Assembly: GCA_023053575.1 (NCBI GenBank)
Contig: JAKZAP010000007.1
Location: 18,513,304-18,577,303, forward strand
DNA length: 64,000 nucleotides
Direction: 5' to 3'
Source of the DNA: Branchinecta lynchi
Lineage: Eukaryota; Arthropoda; Branchiopoda; Anostraca; Branchinectidae
Of this stretch, positions 1 through 11,129 are shown piece after piece. The notes beneath the pieces were generated by a model. It was not told the origin of the DNA and searched no databases. It saw nothing but the letters and a program-made list of their open reading frames with translations. The translations under genes and the position numbers were made by a program. Within the stretch, counting starts at the first letter, position 1. The number at the start of each line of letters is the position of its first letter.

Positions 1-1335
1 CTTATCCACGACGACTTGAAGCTCGTAATTTACCTTCACAAGCATATCGGTTTGTACGCGGTGATTAGATAGAATGTTACAAGATTCGTCACTGAAACTA
101 CGATAACGGGCCTGCTGACACAGTTTGTTACTTCATCAAAAAGGTATGTGCGGTCATGACGTGAAGCTGAGCGGTTTTCAGAGGACATTGGCAGCAGGGG
201 CGTCGCAACTGGGGGGGGGTGGACGCCCCCCCCCCCAATGCTGTCGGCCAGTCGGTAAAAAATAACCGAGTCTGCGCGAAGCGCCGCGAGTTTTCGTCAA
301 AAAAGTTGACATTTTTTCGTGAAAACAGTCGTTTTTTCTGAAAATTGGTCGATTTTTCGTCAAAATAGTCGGTTTTTCTGAAAATCAGTGGATTTTTCTA
401 AAAATCAGTCGATTTTTTTCAAAAATGTCAATTTTGTTGTTGAGAACAGTCGTTTTTTTCTACAGAAAAAGGTAAATGCGGTAAATGCCTCGCCCCCTCC
501 CCCCAACTGTGGAACGCCTTTCCGTGAATTAGCAGTTAGATTCTGTCAGTGTTATCAAGAATTCCTCGGGACCATCTGAACGCCGAATGAATGTCGTTTG
601 TTTTGACCTATTTCCTATTTTCCATTGTATTATTATTATTTTGTTTAAACCCGCGTAGTATCGTTTCTATTTCTTCGTATTTTTCCGTTTTTGGGCTACG
701 ACTCCTCCTGCACTCGGTGACCTTATTTCTGTTTTCGTCAACCTATTTAACGTCACACTCTTTCTAAAACAAATAAACTGACAAAGTTAATTTAATCATA
801 CTTCTAGACATGTATTTAACTTAAGAAATATAATCTTGTATTATTATTGGTGACTTTCCCCTACTAGTGACTCCTGGTTCATGGGAATAACTGCAGTCCG
901 TAGCTGGCCCGCATCCAGGAATTTATTCCCCCCCCCCCCCCTGGATACGGTCTTGGTCCCTAGTCCCTAGCACGAAAGAAGTTATTAATAACTCATGTAT
1001 TTCCTTAATAGCAGTTACAAACTGCTAGCTGCGGATCGCCAGCATAATAAATTACAAACTACGGCTGGTTGATATTTACAGACAGTTGAAGTTACAAATA
1101 AAATGAGGCAAAACGAAATAAACACCTTTCGGTTGATTTCTGGGGGGTTGAAAAAGGAATGGTAGTTGCTCTTCCTCTTATGTTCGGTCGGGTCTGTCCT
1201 CTGTGACAAGAAAGAAGCGCTCATTATTCAAGTATAGCGTGCGTGCAGCCTAATACCATCTAAAGGCATCATAGACACCCACTTAATTATGGCTAAACGC
1301 CAAAAATTCTACTGACCTTCGTCTGCTTGGGGGGT
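1..1335. other. No gene seen; low-complexity and repeat DNA
   Basis: No conserved coding sequence was recognised on either strand. Positions 290-470 are a run of related short T-rich phrases (variants of AGTCGATTTTTCTGAAAAT), so open frames there are not credible genes. Poly-C tracts occur near 224 and 930. Because the DOHH exon downstream needs earlier exons that are not visible here, this stretch is probably intron or the flank of that gene. Confidence 0.5.
195..300. mobile_element. hAT-type terminal fragment (CAGGGGCGTC end)
   Basis: The sequence from 195 begins CAGGGGCGTCGC and runs into a G-tract then a C-tract. This is the same organisation as the left end of the complete element at 48818, which starts CAGGGGCGTCAC. 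A related internal phrase, GGCCAGTCGGTAAAAAAT, recurs at 16329. No matching right end or target duplication was found, so this is a truncated or degraded copy. Confidence 0.4.
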
Positions 1336-1339
1336 TCCT

Positions 1340-1590
1340 AAAGCAGGCCATGGATCATCGAAAAAAAAAGTAGTAAGGATTTTCTCCTTTTCGTGTTTAT
1401 ATTAGTTTCGTTTTTGCAGATACAATAGTATCTGATACCACAGTCCAAAGTCGTTTTCGCAGTTACCGTGGTATCTGATACCACGATCAAAAGGCGTTTT
1501 TGCAATGATCGTGGTATCTGGCCAGTCAGCATGATAACTGATATTCAGATATCTGAAGACTTGCATCATAACTAACACAAGAGTCAAGTT
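1340..1590. repeat. Dispersed repeat rich in GTGGTATCTGATACCACG phrases
   Basis: The segment holds several near-palindromic phrases of the type TGGTATCTGATACCA, separated by 'AAAGTCGTTTTCGCAGTT'-like spacers. A second copy with the same order of phrases lies at 9868-10040, and a fragment occurs at 4084-4115. Open frames through it on the minus strand follow the repeat and are not treated as genes. Confidence 0.55.
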
Positions 1591-1648
1591 TGATTGTCAA
1601 ATTGGCGGGAAAGAAGTTATGTCACTCCAGATGACAGTGTATATCAGT

Positions 1649-2748
1649 ATTTTTGGGGGATCCCAAAACGTAAGTGGAGGGATACCTATGACATCGCAAA
1701 AGTTGTCCGTCTGTCCGCACGATAACTCTCGAAGGGATTGAGATATTTTGATGAAACTTGTTGGGAGGATCCTTTGGGTCAAAGTACAGGTGAAGTTCGA
1801 AGATGTGCTCTGTAGCCCTATATTTGAGGGTGGGGGAGGGGTTTCAAATTAAGGGACAAAACAAATATTTTTTGAAAGCTATTAAGATAGTCGATTTAGA
1901 GGTAAGGAGACGTGCTGAATTCGAATATGAAATTTGTTTTCTCGCTGGACAAATAGTTCACCCGGAATCCGGCGAAACTGGAAAATTTGTGAAAAGTAAA
2001 AGTTTAATATGAAGTTGACTAGAGGCTCGATTTAGGGGCAAAGAGACGAGCTGAGCCCGAATATAAAATTTATTTTCTCGCCGGACAATTAATTCGGCCG
2101 GAATCCGGCCAAAACCGAACAACTTGTTAAAAGTAAAAGTTTTATTTAAATTTGATAAGATGTTTGGTTTGCGGGTAAGAAGACATGCCGAATTTATATA
2201 TGACAATCATTTTCTCACGGGACATATAGATCGCTCGGAATCCGGCTGAAACCGGAAAATTTGTTAAAAGTAAAAGTTCAATCTGAAGTTGATTAGATGT
2301 TGGATATAGGGTAATTCGTTGACTGCAGCAATTAGCAATTAGCAATTAACATGCTGAATTCGTTTTTGAGCTTTAGTTTTTTGCCAGACAAGTAGGTTGT
2401 CCGGAATCCAACCGAAACCGGAAGTTGGGCAGAAGTAAGGAAGGAAGGATATACGACCTAGGCTATAGGGTAAACCACATGCTGAATCAGTATCTGAACA
2501 TTTGACAGCGCAAAACGGATATCTGAATATATCTGAACTTGGTGAGATTCAGCTGGCGTATCGGTTTTGCACTGTCAAATACGAACTTGGTCTTCTCCGA
2601 TTATTACCATTGGCCTTAACCTGTTTGTAAATTTTAATAGTACAAATGTTTAAGAAGTCTGTTGAAGACGGACTAATTACAAGACCGAATTGTCGGGAGC
2701 AAATATTACAATTTTTGAGATCCCATCGAAACCTTTGGTCTTGTTTTT
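1649..2748 (-). mobile_element. Helentron-like non-autonomous element (HINE), copy 1
   Basis: The minus-strand orientation shows the family layout: a start with ACAAGACCAAAGG and CGATGGGATCTC (plus-strand right end near 2748), several diverged ~138-bp units carrying CCGG-rich phrases, a conserved box (AAGTTTCATCAAAATATCTC), a very short GTCY-type tract (GTCCGTCTGTCCG) and the terminal GGGATCCCAAAA. It lacks coding capacity. Assignment to Helentron-associated elements rests on internal tandem repeats, a GTCY tetranucleotide tract and a terminal palindrome, which are known traits of DINE-1/mini-me-like elements. The assignment is an inference. Confidence 0.6.
2501..2579. repeat. 79-bp mini inverted-repeat unit inside HINE copy 1
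   Basis: Ends are TTTGACAGCGCAAAACGG and, inverted, CCGTTTTGCACTGTCAAA. An equivalent 79-bp unit lies at 5236-5314 in HINE copy 3, at the same relative place. The inner phrase TTCAGCTGGCGTAT resembles the termini of the foldback hairpins at 10.9, 12.5, 15.2 and 18.5 kb. Confidence 0.55.
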
Positions 2749-2769
2749 GATGACCACGATAACTGCAAA

Positions 2770-4067
2770 ACAAGACCAAAGGTTTCGATGGGATCCCAAA
2801 TATTCAATATCTGATCCAGACAACTGGGTCTTGTCTTAGCCAGATCCAGTCTTCGCCAGACTCCTTGAACATTTTTACAATTAAAATTCAGAAACAGATT
2901 AAGGCCAAATAGCTAATCACCTGAGAAAACCAAGTTCAGATTTGGATTCAGCATGTGTGTTTACCCCTATAAGTCATATCTGTTTTGACGAAAACTTCCT
3001 GCCACTTCTGCCAATTTCCCGGTTCCGGCCGAACTCCAGAACTACTTGTCCGGCGAAAAAAGAAAGCTCAAAGACGAAATCAGGGTATCTTCTTTCCCCA
3101 GTAATGAACATCTAATCAACTTCAAATAGAAATTTAGCTTATAACAAATTTTCCGATTCCAGCCGGATTCCGGTCGAACTATATGTCCGGGTAAAATACG
3201 ATTGTCACACAGGGACTCAGCATCTCTTCTTACCCCTAAATCGCTTATCTAATCAACTAGAAATAAAACTTTGACTTCCAACAGTTTTCCGGTTTTGGCC
3301 CGATTCCGGACGAACTACATGTCCGGGTAGAAACTTGTTTTCACATAAGTGTTCAGCATGTCTTCTTGCCCTAAATCGAACATCCAATCAACTCCAAATT
3401 AAACTTTTAATTTTGACAAACTTTCCGGTTTGGGCCGGATTTCGGTCGAAATACTTGTCCGTCGAGAAAATAGTTTTCACCATCGTCTTCAGCATGTCTC
3501 CCTACCTCTAAATCGAACATTTAATCAACTTCAAATAAAACTTTTACTTTCAACAAACTTTCCGGTTTGGGCCGGATTCCGGGCGAAATACTTGTCCATC
3601 GAGAAAATAGTTTTCACCATCGTCTTCAGCATGTCTTCCTACCCCTAAATCGAACATCTAATCAACTTCAAATAAAACTTTTATTTTCAACAAACTTTCC
3701 GGTTTTGGCCGGATTCTGGGCGAACTACTTGTCCGATGACAAAATGGTTTTCACCATCGTGTTCAGCATGTCTTCTTACCCCATAATCCACTATCACATT
3801 AGCTGTTTCAAAATATTTTGTTTGTCCCTTAATTTCAATCCCCTCCCCCACCCCTAAATGTAGAGCTACAAAGCCCATCTACGAACTTGACTGGTCCGAC
3901 GACCCAACGAACCTTCTCACCAAGTTTCATCAAAATATCTCATTCCCTTCGAGAGTTGTCGTGCTTACAGACGGACGGACGGACGGACAGACGGACGGAC
4001 GGACAGACGGACAACTTTTGCGATGTCATAGGTATCCCTCCACTTACGTTTTGGGATCCCAAAAAAA
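2770..4067 (+). mobile_element. Helentron-like element, copy 2 (longest tandem array)
   Basis: Starts ACAAGACCAAAGGTTTCGATGG and ends GGGATCCCAAAA at 4067. It contains successive units of about 137-140 bp (for example CTTTCCGGTTTGGGCCGG at 3421, 3558 and, slightly varied, near 3698). The conserved AAGTTTCATCAAAATATCTC box is at 3925-3945, and the clearest tetranucleotide tract, (GACG/GACA)n, is at 3969-4011. Because the unit length is not a multiple of three, the apparent protein repeats are chance reading. It abuts copy 1 in opposite orientation. Confidence 0.65.
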
Positions 4068-4117
4068 GACTAATTGCATATGCAGTCACCGTGGTAACAG
4101 ATACCATGGTATATGCT

Positions 4118-5460
4118 ATCCCAAAACGTAAGTGGAGGGATACCTATGACATCGCAAAAGTTGTCCGTCTGTCAACGCGAATGTTCAAAACATTTTCTTG
4201 TCCGACAAGTAGTTAGCCCGGAATCCGGCAAAAACCGGTAAGTTAGTTAAAAGTAAAAGTTGTATTTGAAGTTTATTAGATGTTTGATTAAGGGGAAGAA
4301 GACTATGCTGAACACGACGATGAAAACCTTTTTCTCGCCGGACAAGTCGTTCCTCCGGAATCCGGCAAAACCCGGAAAGTTGGCTAAAATTAGAAGTTTT
4401 TTAGTTGACAAGATGACAGATTTAGGAGTAAGAAGGCATGCTGAACACTTATATGAAAAGCATTTTCCACCCGGAGAAATAGTTCGCCCGGAATCCGGCC
4501 AAAACGGGAAAATTCGTTAAAGCAAAAGTTTTATTTGAAGTTGATTAGATGACAGATTTAGGGCTAAGGAGACGCTGACTCTGTATATGACAATCATTTT
4601 TCACCCGGACATATAATTCGTCCGGAATCCGGTTGAAACCGGAAATTCGGTTGTAAGTTGAATTTTTATTTGAAGTTGATTCGATGTTCTTTATAGGGAT
4701 AAAGAGATACGCTGATTTCGTTTGTGAGTTTTCTTTTATTTGCTGGACAAGTAATTCGCTTGGAATTCGGCCGAAACCGGAAATTTGGCAGAAGTGAAGC
4801 AGGAAGTTTCGGTCAGTATCGTCAAAAGAGATATGGCTGATAGAGGTATATCTGAACTTGGTTTCTCAGATGATTAGCCTGGCGAATACTGGATCTGGCT
4901 AAGACAAGACCCAGTTGTCTGGATCAAATACGAAACCTTAGGTCTTGTTGAGCTTTAATTTTTTGCCAGAAAATTAGTTGGTCAGGAATTTGTCCGAAAC
5001 CGGAAGTTGGGCAGAAGGAAGGGCTTGCGACGTAGGCTATAGGGTTAACCATATGCTGAATTCATATCTGAATATTTTATACTATCAAATACGAAACCTT
5101 AGGTCTTGTTGAGCTTTATTTTTTTGTCAGAAAATTAGTTTGTCAGGAATTTGTCCGAAACCGGAAGTTGGGCAGAAGGAAGGACTTGCGACGTAGGCTA
5201 TAGGGTTAACCATATGCTGAATTCATATCTGAATATTTGACAGCGAAGAATGTATATCTGAATATATCGGAACCTGGTGAAATTAAGCTGTCATATCCGT
5301 TTTGCACTGTCAAATACGAACTTTGTCTTCTCCAATTATTAGCATTGGCCTTAATCTGTTTCTAAATTTTAAAATTTGTTGAAGACCGAATATCTACAAG
5401 ACCAAAGTGTCTGGAGCAAATATTAAAATTTTGGGAACCCATCGAAACCTTTGGTCTTGT
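4118..5460 (-). mobile_element. Helentron-like element, copy 3
   Basis: Plus strand begins ATCCCAAAACGTAAGTGGAG and ends ATCGAAACCTTTGGTCTTGT. It carries several CCGG-rich tandem units. A local direct duplication of about 161 bp starts at 4926 and 5087; both copies include AAACCTTAGGTCTTGTTGAG. A 79-bp inverted-repeat unit is at 5236-5314. It joins copy 4 with only about three bases between, in the same orientation. Confidence 0.6.
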
Positions 5461-5463
5461 TGG

Positions 5464-6195
5464 CATCCCAAAACGTAAGTGGAGGGATACCTATGACATC
5501 GCAAAAGTTGTCCGTCTGTCCGTCCGTCCGTCCGTCAAAATTAAAAAAAAATTAAAATTAAAAGTTTTATTTGGAGTTGATTAGATGTTCGATTTAGGGC
5601 AAGAAGACATGCTGAACACTTATGTGAAAACTAGTGTCTACCCGGACATGTAGTTCGTCCGAAATCCGGCCAAAACCGGAAAACTGTTGGAAGTCAAAGT
5701 TTTATTTCTAGTTGATTAGATAAGCGATTTAGGGGTAAGAAGAGATGCTGAGTCCCTGTGTGACAATCGTATTTTACCCAGACATACAGTTCGACCGGAA
5801 TCCGGCTGGAATCGGAAAATTTGTTATAAGCTAAATTTCTATTTGAAGTTGATGTTCATTACTGGGGAAAGAAGATACCCTGATTTCGTCTTTGAGCTTT
5901 CTTTTTTCGCCGGACAAGTAGTTCTGGAGCTCGGCCGGAACCGGGAAATTGGCAGAAGTGGCAGGAAGTTTTCGTCAAAACAGATATGACTTATAGGGGT
6001 AAACACACATGTTGAATCCAAATCTGAACTTGGTTTTCTCAGGTGATTAGCTATTTGGCCTTAATCTGTTTCTGAATTTTAATTGTAAAAATGTTCAAGG
6101 AGTCTGGCCAAGACTGGATCTGGCTAAGACAAGACCCAGTTGTCTGGATCAGATATTTAATTTTTGGGATCCCATCGAAACCTTTGGTCTTGTTT
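5464..6195 (-). mobile_element. Helentron-like element, copy 4 (short)
   Basis: The plus strand starts ATCCCAAAACGTAAGTGG and ends CGAAACCTTTGGTCTTGT. The GTCC tract (5513-5536) is followed by fewer ~138-bp units than in copy 2. It is the last repeat before the DOHH 3' exon; its boundary is about 160 bp from the splice acceptor. Confidence 0.6.
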
Positions 6196-6358
6196 TTCTT
6201 TCGTGTCTTTGTTGAATTTCTTTTTTACCTTATTATTTACTCCGTTTCGTGCTTTGTGCCTATCTGGACGGGTTAAAAGTAAAATCTTCATCATCAATAA
6301 AGAAATATTGTCTTCTGCTTTAATGTTTTCTTGTAGCGAAATACTTATTATCTTACAG

Positions 6359-6675
6359 GGCTCAGGTGCAAGGGCGCCCTGTTCCGTCACGAGATCGCCT
6401 ACGTCTTGGGCCAAATACAGAGCCCTCTAGTGATTCAACAGCTCCGTGAACGCCTGGAGCTTTCAGAAGAAAGCGACATGGTGCGCCACGAATGTGCCGA
6501 AGCGCTAGGATCCATTGCGGCGCCCGAGTGCCGTGAAATCCTCGAGAAGTACGTGGAAGATGGCGCTCGCGTCGTGAAGGAAAGCTGTGTTGTTGCCTTG
6601 GATATATGTGAATATGAGAATAGCCCGGAATTTCAGTACGCAGATAGCCTAAACCGTGCAACTGCCGATGCCTAA
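6359..6675 (+). CDS. DOHH: Deoxyhypusine hydroxylase, terminal exon (partial gene)
   Basis: DOHH is the di-iron monooxygenase that hydroxylates deoxyhypusine on eIF5A, the last step of hypusine formation in the cytosol. This exon encodes about 105 C-terminal residues. It contains two HEAT-like repeats of the C-terminal half with the conserved His-Glu pairs that bind iron ([12 protein letters not shown] and [11 protein letters not shown]), then the family's C-terminal phrases [11 protein letters not shown] and FQYADSL. The exon starts after the acceptor TTATCTTACAG; the first two bases finish a codon begun upstream. The frame ends at TAA (6673-6675), close to the usual family C-terminus. Earlier exons, with the N-terminal HEAT half, are not in the window, so the preceding intron exceeds 6.3 kb and contains the HINE cluster. 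Identity is firm. Confidence 0.93.
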
Positions 6676-8100
6676 GGACGGTTTGATTTCATTTTTTTTA
6701 CCAGTGATTGGCGGGAAGGGAGGGGCGAGTTCGGAATAGAAAGGTGACTGAACTGGAAGGGTTCGCCAGGTTCAAATGTGTTTGCCCTTGATTGAATGCA
6801 AATGTCTTCGTCTGTCGAATTAAAACGTTTGCATCATAAAGCTGTCCGTTTCCGAGTTCCTTGTCTATTCAGTTCATTTCACTTCAATTCAGATTTGTTC
6901 CGCATAGCAATTATAACGTTGGCACATAAACTACAATATAAAACGAACAAGAAACTGTTAGAAATATTCAGGGCTTGTCGTTATAAAACGTACAATACAG
7001 AGCTTTGTATTATTTATAAGGACGTCTAGTCCTAAACTTCCTAAACTTCATATGTACGATTTGGTTGAAAATCTCGTAGGACGTTGCGATGTTCGGATTC
7101 AAGCGTGTCTTCGATCTGCCAGGGGTGTCGAACTTAGTTTAACCGGTGCAAATTTATAGTCCGAAGTATTCGTCGCTGTCGCGCATTAAGGGGTCAAGCG
7201 ACATTTTTCAAAATTTTCAGGAGACGAAAAAACACTTTTAAAATATAGTCTTCAACCGATCTTGATGATTTTTGTGTTAAATAACAGCTTTCTTTACAGC
7301 AGCGGATAGTGGAAAAGAACATTTGATATTTTTTTTTACCGATATATTAATGATTGCTATGTCGCTTAGCTTTTCTTAACCTCGTGGTGTTTAGATCTTA
7401 TGAGCAACTCACGTATCTCGGGAACGGCGTGCCGCAGGTCTCTGAAAGATCTGCAGTAGGTGCAGGAGCTAAGATCCTAGCCCTAGTATCCATAACTTAT
7501 TTTTACAAAAAATGTCCCTTGACCGTGACAGCGTCGATTTGTCACCAGTGATAATTCGGAGACCACGTTTTTGTGACATAGGCCACATTCACGTTCCTTA
7601 GAACCAGATTTATAAAGCTAACTATTGACCAAGCTCAAAACCTCCTCAAATTCGTCACCCAATATCTTCCCCCGACACTACGCCGTTAGCCGTCGAAACT
7701 GAAAGCTGCAGAGCAGTACCCTGCACGAAAGAAACCCAGACTTCACAGCTTATCTTGAACGAAAGAAGTTGAGCCAGTCAGAAGTATGAAACACTGAAAA
7801 CAAGGATATGCAGTTTCAAAAGATAACACTTTGGTTGGATGATACCTGGATGTTCAAGAGTATTCCCGTTACGAACCAATAAATTTATTTTTTCGTTAAT
7901 CATATTTATTATTATGTTTTCATGATTAGCATTATGTTTTACGCGGACAGAACACTTAAAGGCTTATATGTAACGCGAATTTTCAGTAACATTAACAGAT
8001 ATTAACACCAACAGGTCGAAACACTGGAATTTTGTGTTCAAATATGCTTCAGCTTCCCATTCACAACGGGTTGTAACTACTATACGGTACTAGCTAGTTC
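6676..8100. other. DOHH 3' UTR and unassigned DNA
   Basis: The start should be the DOHH 3' untranslated region. Candidate polyadenylation hexamers are ATTAAA near 6819 and AATAAA near 7879; neither can be chosen without transcript data. No other coding sequence was recognised. Confidence 0.4.
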
Positions 8101-8116
8101 TGAAAATCGCTCAGAC

Positions 8117-8477
8117 ACCGAGGCTTTCCTGGGATTCTGCAGGTCGTGATGGAGACGGGCGCCAGTTCGGGTGCTGGCCAACCAGAGTATTTTGTAGAAT
8201 TCTGATTGGCCAGTTTCGAACCAAGTCCAGGAGACAAAATCAAATCCTGCCCTTGCTGTTTCGAAAGTCGAATGTGAATTACCGAGGCTTTCCTGGGATT
8301 CTGCAGGTCGTGATGGAGACGGGCGCCAGTTCGGGTGCTGGCTAGTCTAAGACCAGCTTTTGAGGGTGCTGGCCAACCAGAGTATTTTGTAGAATTCTGA
8401 TTGGCCAGTTTCGAACCAAGTCCAAGAGACAAAATCAAATCCAGCCCTTGCTGTTTCGAAAGTCGAATGTGAATTAG
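8117..8477. repeat. Tandem duplication, unit of about 164-197 bp
   Basis: Two direct copies begin ACCGAGGCTTTCCTGGGATT, at 8117 and 8281, and end at GTCGAATGTGAATT. The second copy has about 33 extra bases near 8340-8373, which partly repeat the phrase GGGTGCTGGC. A minus-strand frame of 114 residues spans the duplication and is explained by it. Confidence 0.8.
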
Positions 8478-8543
8478 GTCATCCTTTTCCTATGACTTGG
8501 GTAGCGTTCCAGCGACTTGTTATTAGTTACGATCGTTACTATT

Positions 8544-9505
8544 CTTTTTATTATTGCCGTTCCAGAGTTCGCCGTAATAAGTAAATTGGCTCCTCCCACT
8601 TATTATTTTTGTTCCAAGACTGTTACGATCGTTACAATTTACTTAGGACGGTCGCAAACATCATAAGTGATAATAACTTCGGTTTGCAGGACCTCCCGTA
8701 AGAGTGATGACGTATGTTCATTATTTTCGTTCCAGAGAGCGTGATAACTACCACAATACGGGGTATAGTGCCTCCTCTTATCGTCATAGCTTGTAATAAC
8801 TTCACTGGGGTTGGCTCAGCACATAGCCAACCAGGAAATTCCGCAAATTAGTCTGATTGGCTAGTATCCTTATTCATCTGAATTCCGGTCTCAGGTTCAC
8901 CTGGTACCGTCACGTAGGTCAGCCGCCATTGGGAATGGCTTAATGCGAACAGAAATAATAACGAAAAGCCTGTTGTGGGAATAACACACTCACATTCCAT
9001 AACGTGAATGGCTGGTGGTTCGATCTTTTTATTATTGCCGTTCCAGAGTTCGCCGTAATAAGTAAATTGGCTCCTCCCACTTATTATTTTTGTTCCAAGA
9101 CTGTTACGATCGTTACAATTTACTTAGGACGGTCGCAAACATCATAAGTGATAATAACTTCGGTTTGCAGGACCTCCCGTAAGAGTGATGACGTATGTTC
9201 ATTATTTTCGTTCCAGAGAGCGTGATAACTACCACAATACGGGGTATTGTGCCTCCTCTTATCGTCATAGCTTGTAATAACTTCACTGGGGTTGGCTCAG
9301 CACATAGCCAACCAGGAAATTCCGCAAATTAGTCTGATTGGCTAGTATCCTTATTCATCTGAATTCCGGTCTCAGGTTCACCTGGTACCGTCACGTAGGT
9401 CAGCCGCCATTGGGAATGGCTTAATGCGAACAGAAATAATAACGAAAAGCCTGTTGTGGGAATAACACAATCACATTCCATAACGTGAATGGCTGGCGGT
9501 TCGAT
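8544..9505. repeat. 481-bp near-perfect tandem duplication of a MITE-like sequence
   Basis: Unit 1 is 8544-9024 and unit 2 is 9025-9505. Reading them side by side shows only three differences (near 8776/9247, 8990/9470 and 9017/9498), so the duplication is recent. The unit contains phrases such as TTACGATCGTTAC and GCGTTCCAG, which also occur in MITE-like sequences at 14368, 21453 and 61803. No coding sequence was seen. Confidence 0.9.
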
Positions 9506-9639
9506 AGAGGAATAATTTTATTCAAACAAGGCTTAAAATGTTCACAATCACATGATTTTATGAGATTTATGTAAGTCATAGGATTCTAGGAAACTGGCCG
9601 TACAAACAGGAATTTACATGTTAAACAGAATTATATGAA

Positions 9640-9785
9640 AAATAACTCAAAACGGATAAGCAAGCTAGGATATTTTTCTGCGATACTTCGGCCCTACTTT
9701 GGGTCTCCTTCAGGCTGTAGCTGGACAAATACCCTTTCCAAGAACGGCAGAAATATCGTTGAAGAAAATCCTAGCTAAGCTGTCC
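9640..9785. repeat. Foldback-family fragment
   Basis: Diverged inverted arms run from ACTCAAAACGGATAAGCAAG to TTGAAGAAAATCCTAGCTAAG, with the central phrases CTTCGGCCCTAC and CTTCAGGCTGTAGCTGG. It belongs to the hairpin family seen complete at 10892, 12526 and 18521. Confidence 0.5.
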
Positions 9786-9867
9786 CTTTTGAACCAATTT
9801 TTTTAATATCGATGCTGTTTTTCCATAAGGTTACAAGCGAAATTTTTCGAATTTGACAGGAACAGTA

Positions 9868-10040
9868 GTTGCGTTTTTGCAGATACCACTGTCTAAAGTC
9901 GTTTTCGCAGTTGCCGTGGTATCTGATACCACGGTCAAAAGGCATGTTTGCAGTTGTCGCGGTATCTGGCCAGTAACCGTGGTAACTGACCGTAGTATCT
10001 GAAAAATTCATCTCGATGTCATCATCACCAACACGTTTAG
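9868..10040. repeat. Second copy of the GTGGTATCTGATACCACG repeat
   Basis: It matches 1400-1590 in phrase order: GCAGATACCA, AAAGTCGTTTTCGCAGTT, CGTGGTATCTGATACCACGG, GGTATCTGGCCAGTAA. There are no other features. Confidence 0.55.
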
Positions 10041-10451
10041 GCCAGGAAGGGCTTAAAAGTCCCAGAAAGGAAACTCTTTATTTCCGAAATGTTGCTCCGA
10101 TTGGTCAAAATTTTTACCAAACATGCCCGACAAAGTTGCGGATAGGGCACTGCTAACTACTCACTTCCGATAAAATGTTGGTTATGACCGCTTTGGGAAA
10201 ACACCGTCGATATGTTTTCCAGGCAGGTTGGGCTCAAGCAGTATTTAAGCTAATTCACCACACAGAAGGTTAGAAATCGCATCAAATAACCTATAATACT
10301 AGAAAACTAACAGAGAAGAACAAAGAACAATCCGGCAAGCAAAATACACTAAAACAACAAAAATACGCGAAAATAGGATGTAAGAACCAAGAAAGAGTAT
10401 TTAAAATAAAAGAGGTGTGGTTCGTTTCCCTGTATCCGTCTTCGCTCCGAA

Positions 10452-10697
10452 ATGGCACTTGCATGCGCTTTAGCGACCAGTATATTTTTCGTTCTAGTTT
10501 TGATGTCCCACCTTTCACCTTGGAACAGCTTTCCCATGAGTCACCTTTACACCTTTAAACCAATTACCGCAGAAACAGTTCTTACTGAAAAAATTCATGC
10601 TATCAGATGTAGTCTACATTCCAGGCAAATAGGGACTGGACCCGCACCAAGCAATGCCCAGCTTTACTGCTTACGATTAGAAAACTTGTGCCTTTGA
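10452..10697 (+). CDS. Weak open frame with hydrophobic N-terminus; uncertain
   Basis: An 81-residue frame starts with a hydrophobic stretch (residues 3-18) that could be a signal peptide. I recognise no family. Open frames also occur on the opposite strand here, and no splice sites or paralogue support it. It is listed only because no repeat family explains this segment, and it is most likely chance. Confidence 0.12.
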   Translation: MALACALATSIFFVLVLMSHLSPWNSFPMSHLYTFKPITAETVLTEKIHAIRCSLHSRQIGTGPAPSNAQLYCLRLENLCL

Positions 10698-10891
10698 GAA
10701 TTCACGGGTTTCCAAATGGTCTTATGGTATTAAAGACTTGGAAGATGAAGACTGTATTCTGCTTCGTGTCTTAGGGCAATAACCCACCGAGTCCCTTAGC
10801 CCCTCAGGCCGAACCCAGATCCCTCTAAGCTTACAGCAGAAATCTCGGGGAAAGTATGCTAAATATTCTTTGAGCCCAAGCTGAATTTGAA

Positions 10892-11126
10892 CATTTATTC
10901 AAACAATGTTTACAACGGATACGTCAGCTATGATTCTTCATCAGCGATATTTAGGCCCTTCTTGGCAAGGGTCCTCGTCAGGCTGTCAATCCTCTGGTTC
11001 GACTTCGGGGAAGGAAACAAACCAGAGGATTAACAGCCTGACGAACACCCTTGCCAAGAAGGGCCGAAACATCGCTGATGAAGAATCATAGCTGACGTAT
11101 CCGTTGTAAACATTGTTTGAATAAAT
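10892..11126. mobile_element. Foldback hairpin element, copy at 10.9 kb
   Basis: A long imperfect inverted repeat: the left arm starts CATTTATTCAAACAATGTTT and the right arm ends with its complement at 11126. Arms are about 105 bp with a short loop. Each arm contains CAGCTATGATTCTTCATCAG and AGGGCC...CTTGCCAAG phrases. Within the right arm the order CTGACGA, a CCCTT/AAGGG stem, then CGAAAC resembles the conserved core of a hammerhead ribozyme. The flanking phrase TTGAGCCCAAGCTGA is shared with the 18.5-kb copy. Confidence 0.7.
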
Positions 11127-11129
11127 GGA

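Noticed and set aside
3430..3857. Overlapping frames of 72-96 residues with a repeated protein pattern, also at 56023-56530
   Set aside because: They follow the ~138-bp HINE unit, whose length is not a multiple of three; the pattern arises from DNA repeats and has no stable frame.
3969..4011. Regularly spaced repeats as a CRISPR array
   Set aside because: This is a tetranucleotide tract and the ~138-bp units have no unique spacers; the genome is clearly an animal's.
4052..4067. TTTTGGGATCCCAAAA palindrome as a transcription terminator or operator
   Set aside because: It occurs at the 3' end of every HINE copy and marks the element end, not a gene.
6406..6675. DOHH start at the first in-frame ATG (6406)
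   Set aside because: Conserved residues LFRHEIAYV lie upstream of it; the true exon begins after the acceptor at 6357-6358.
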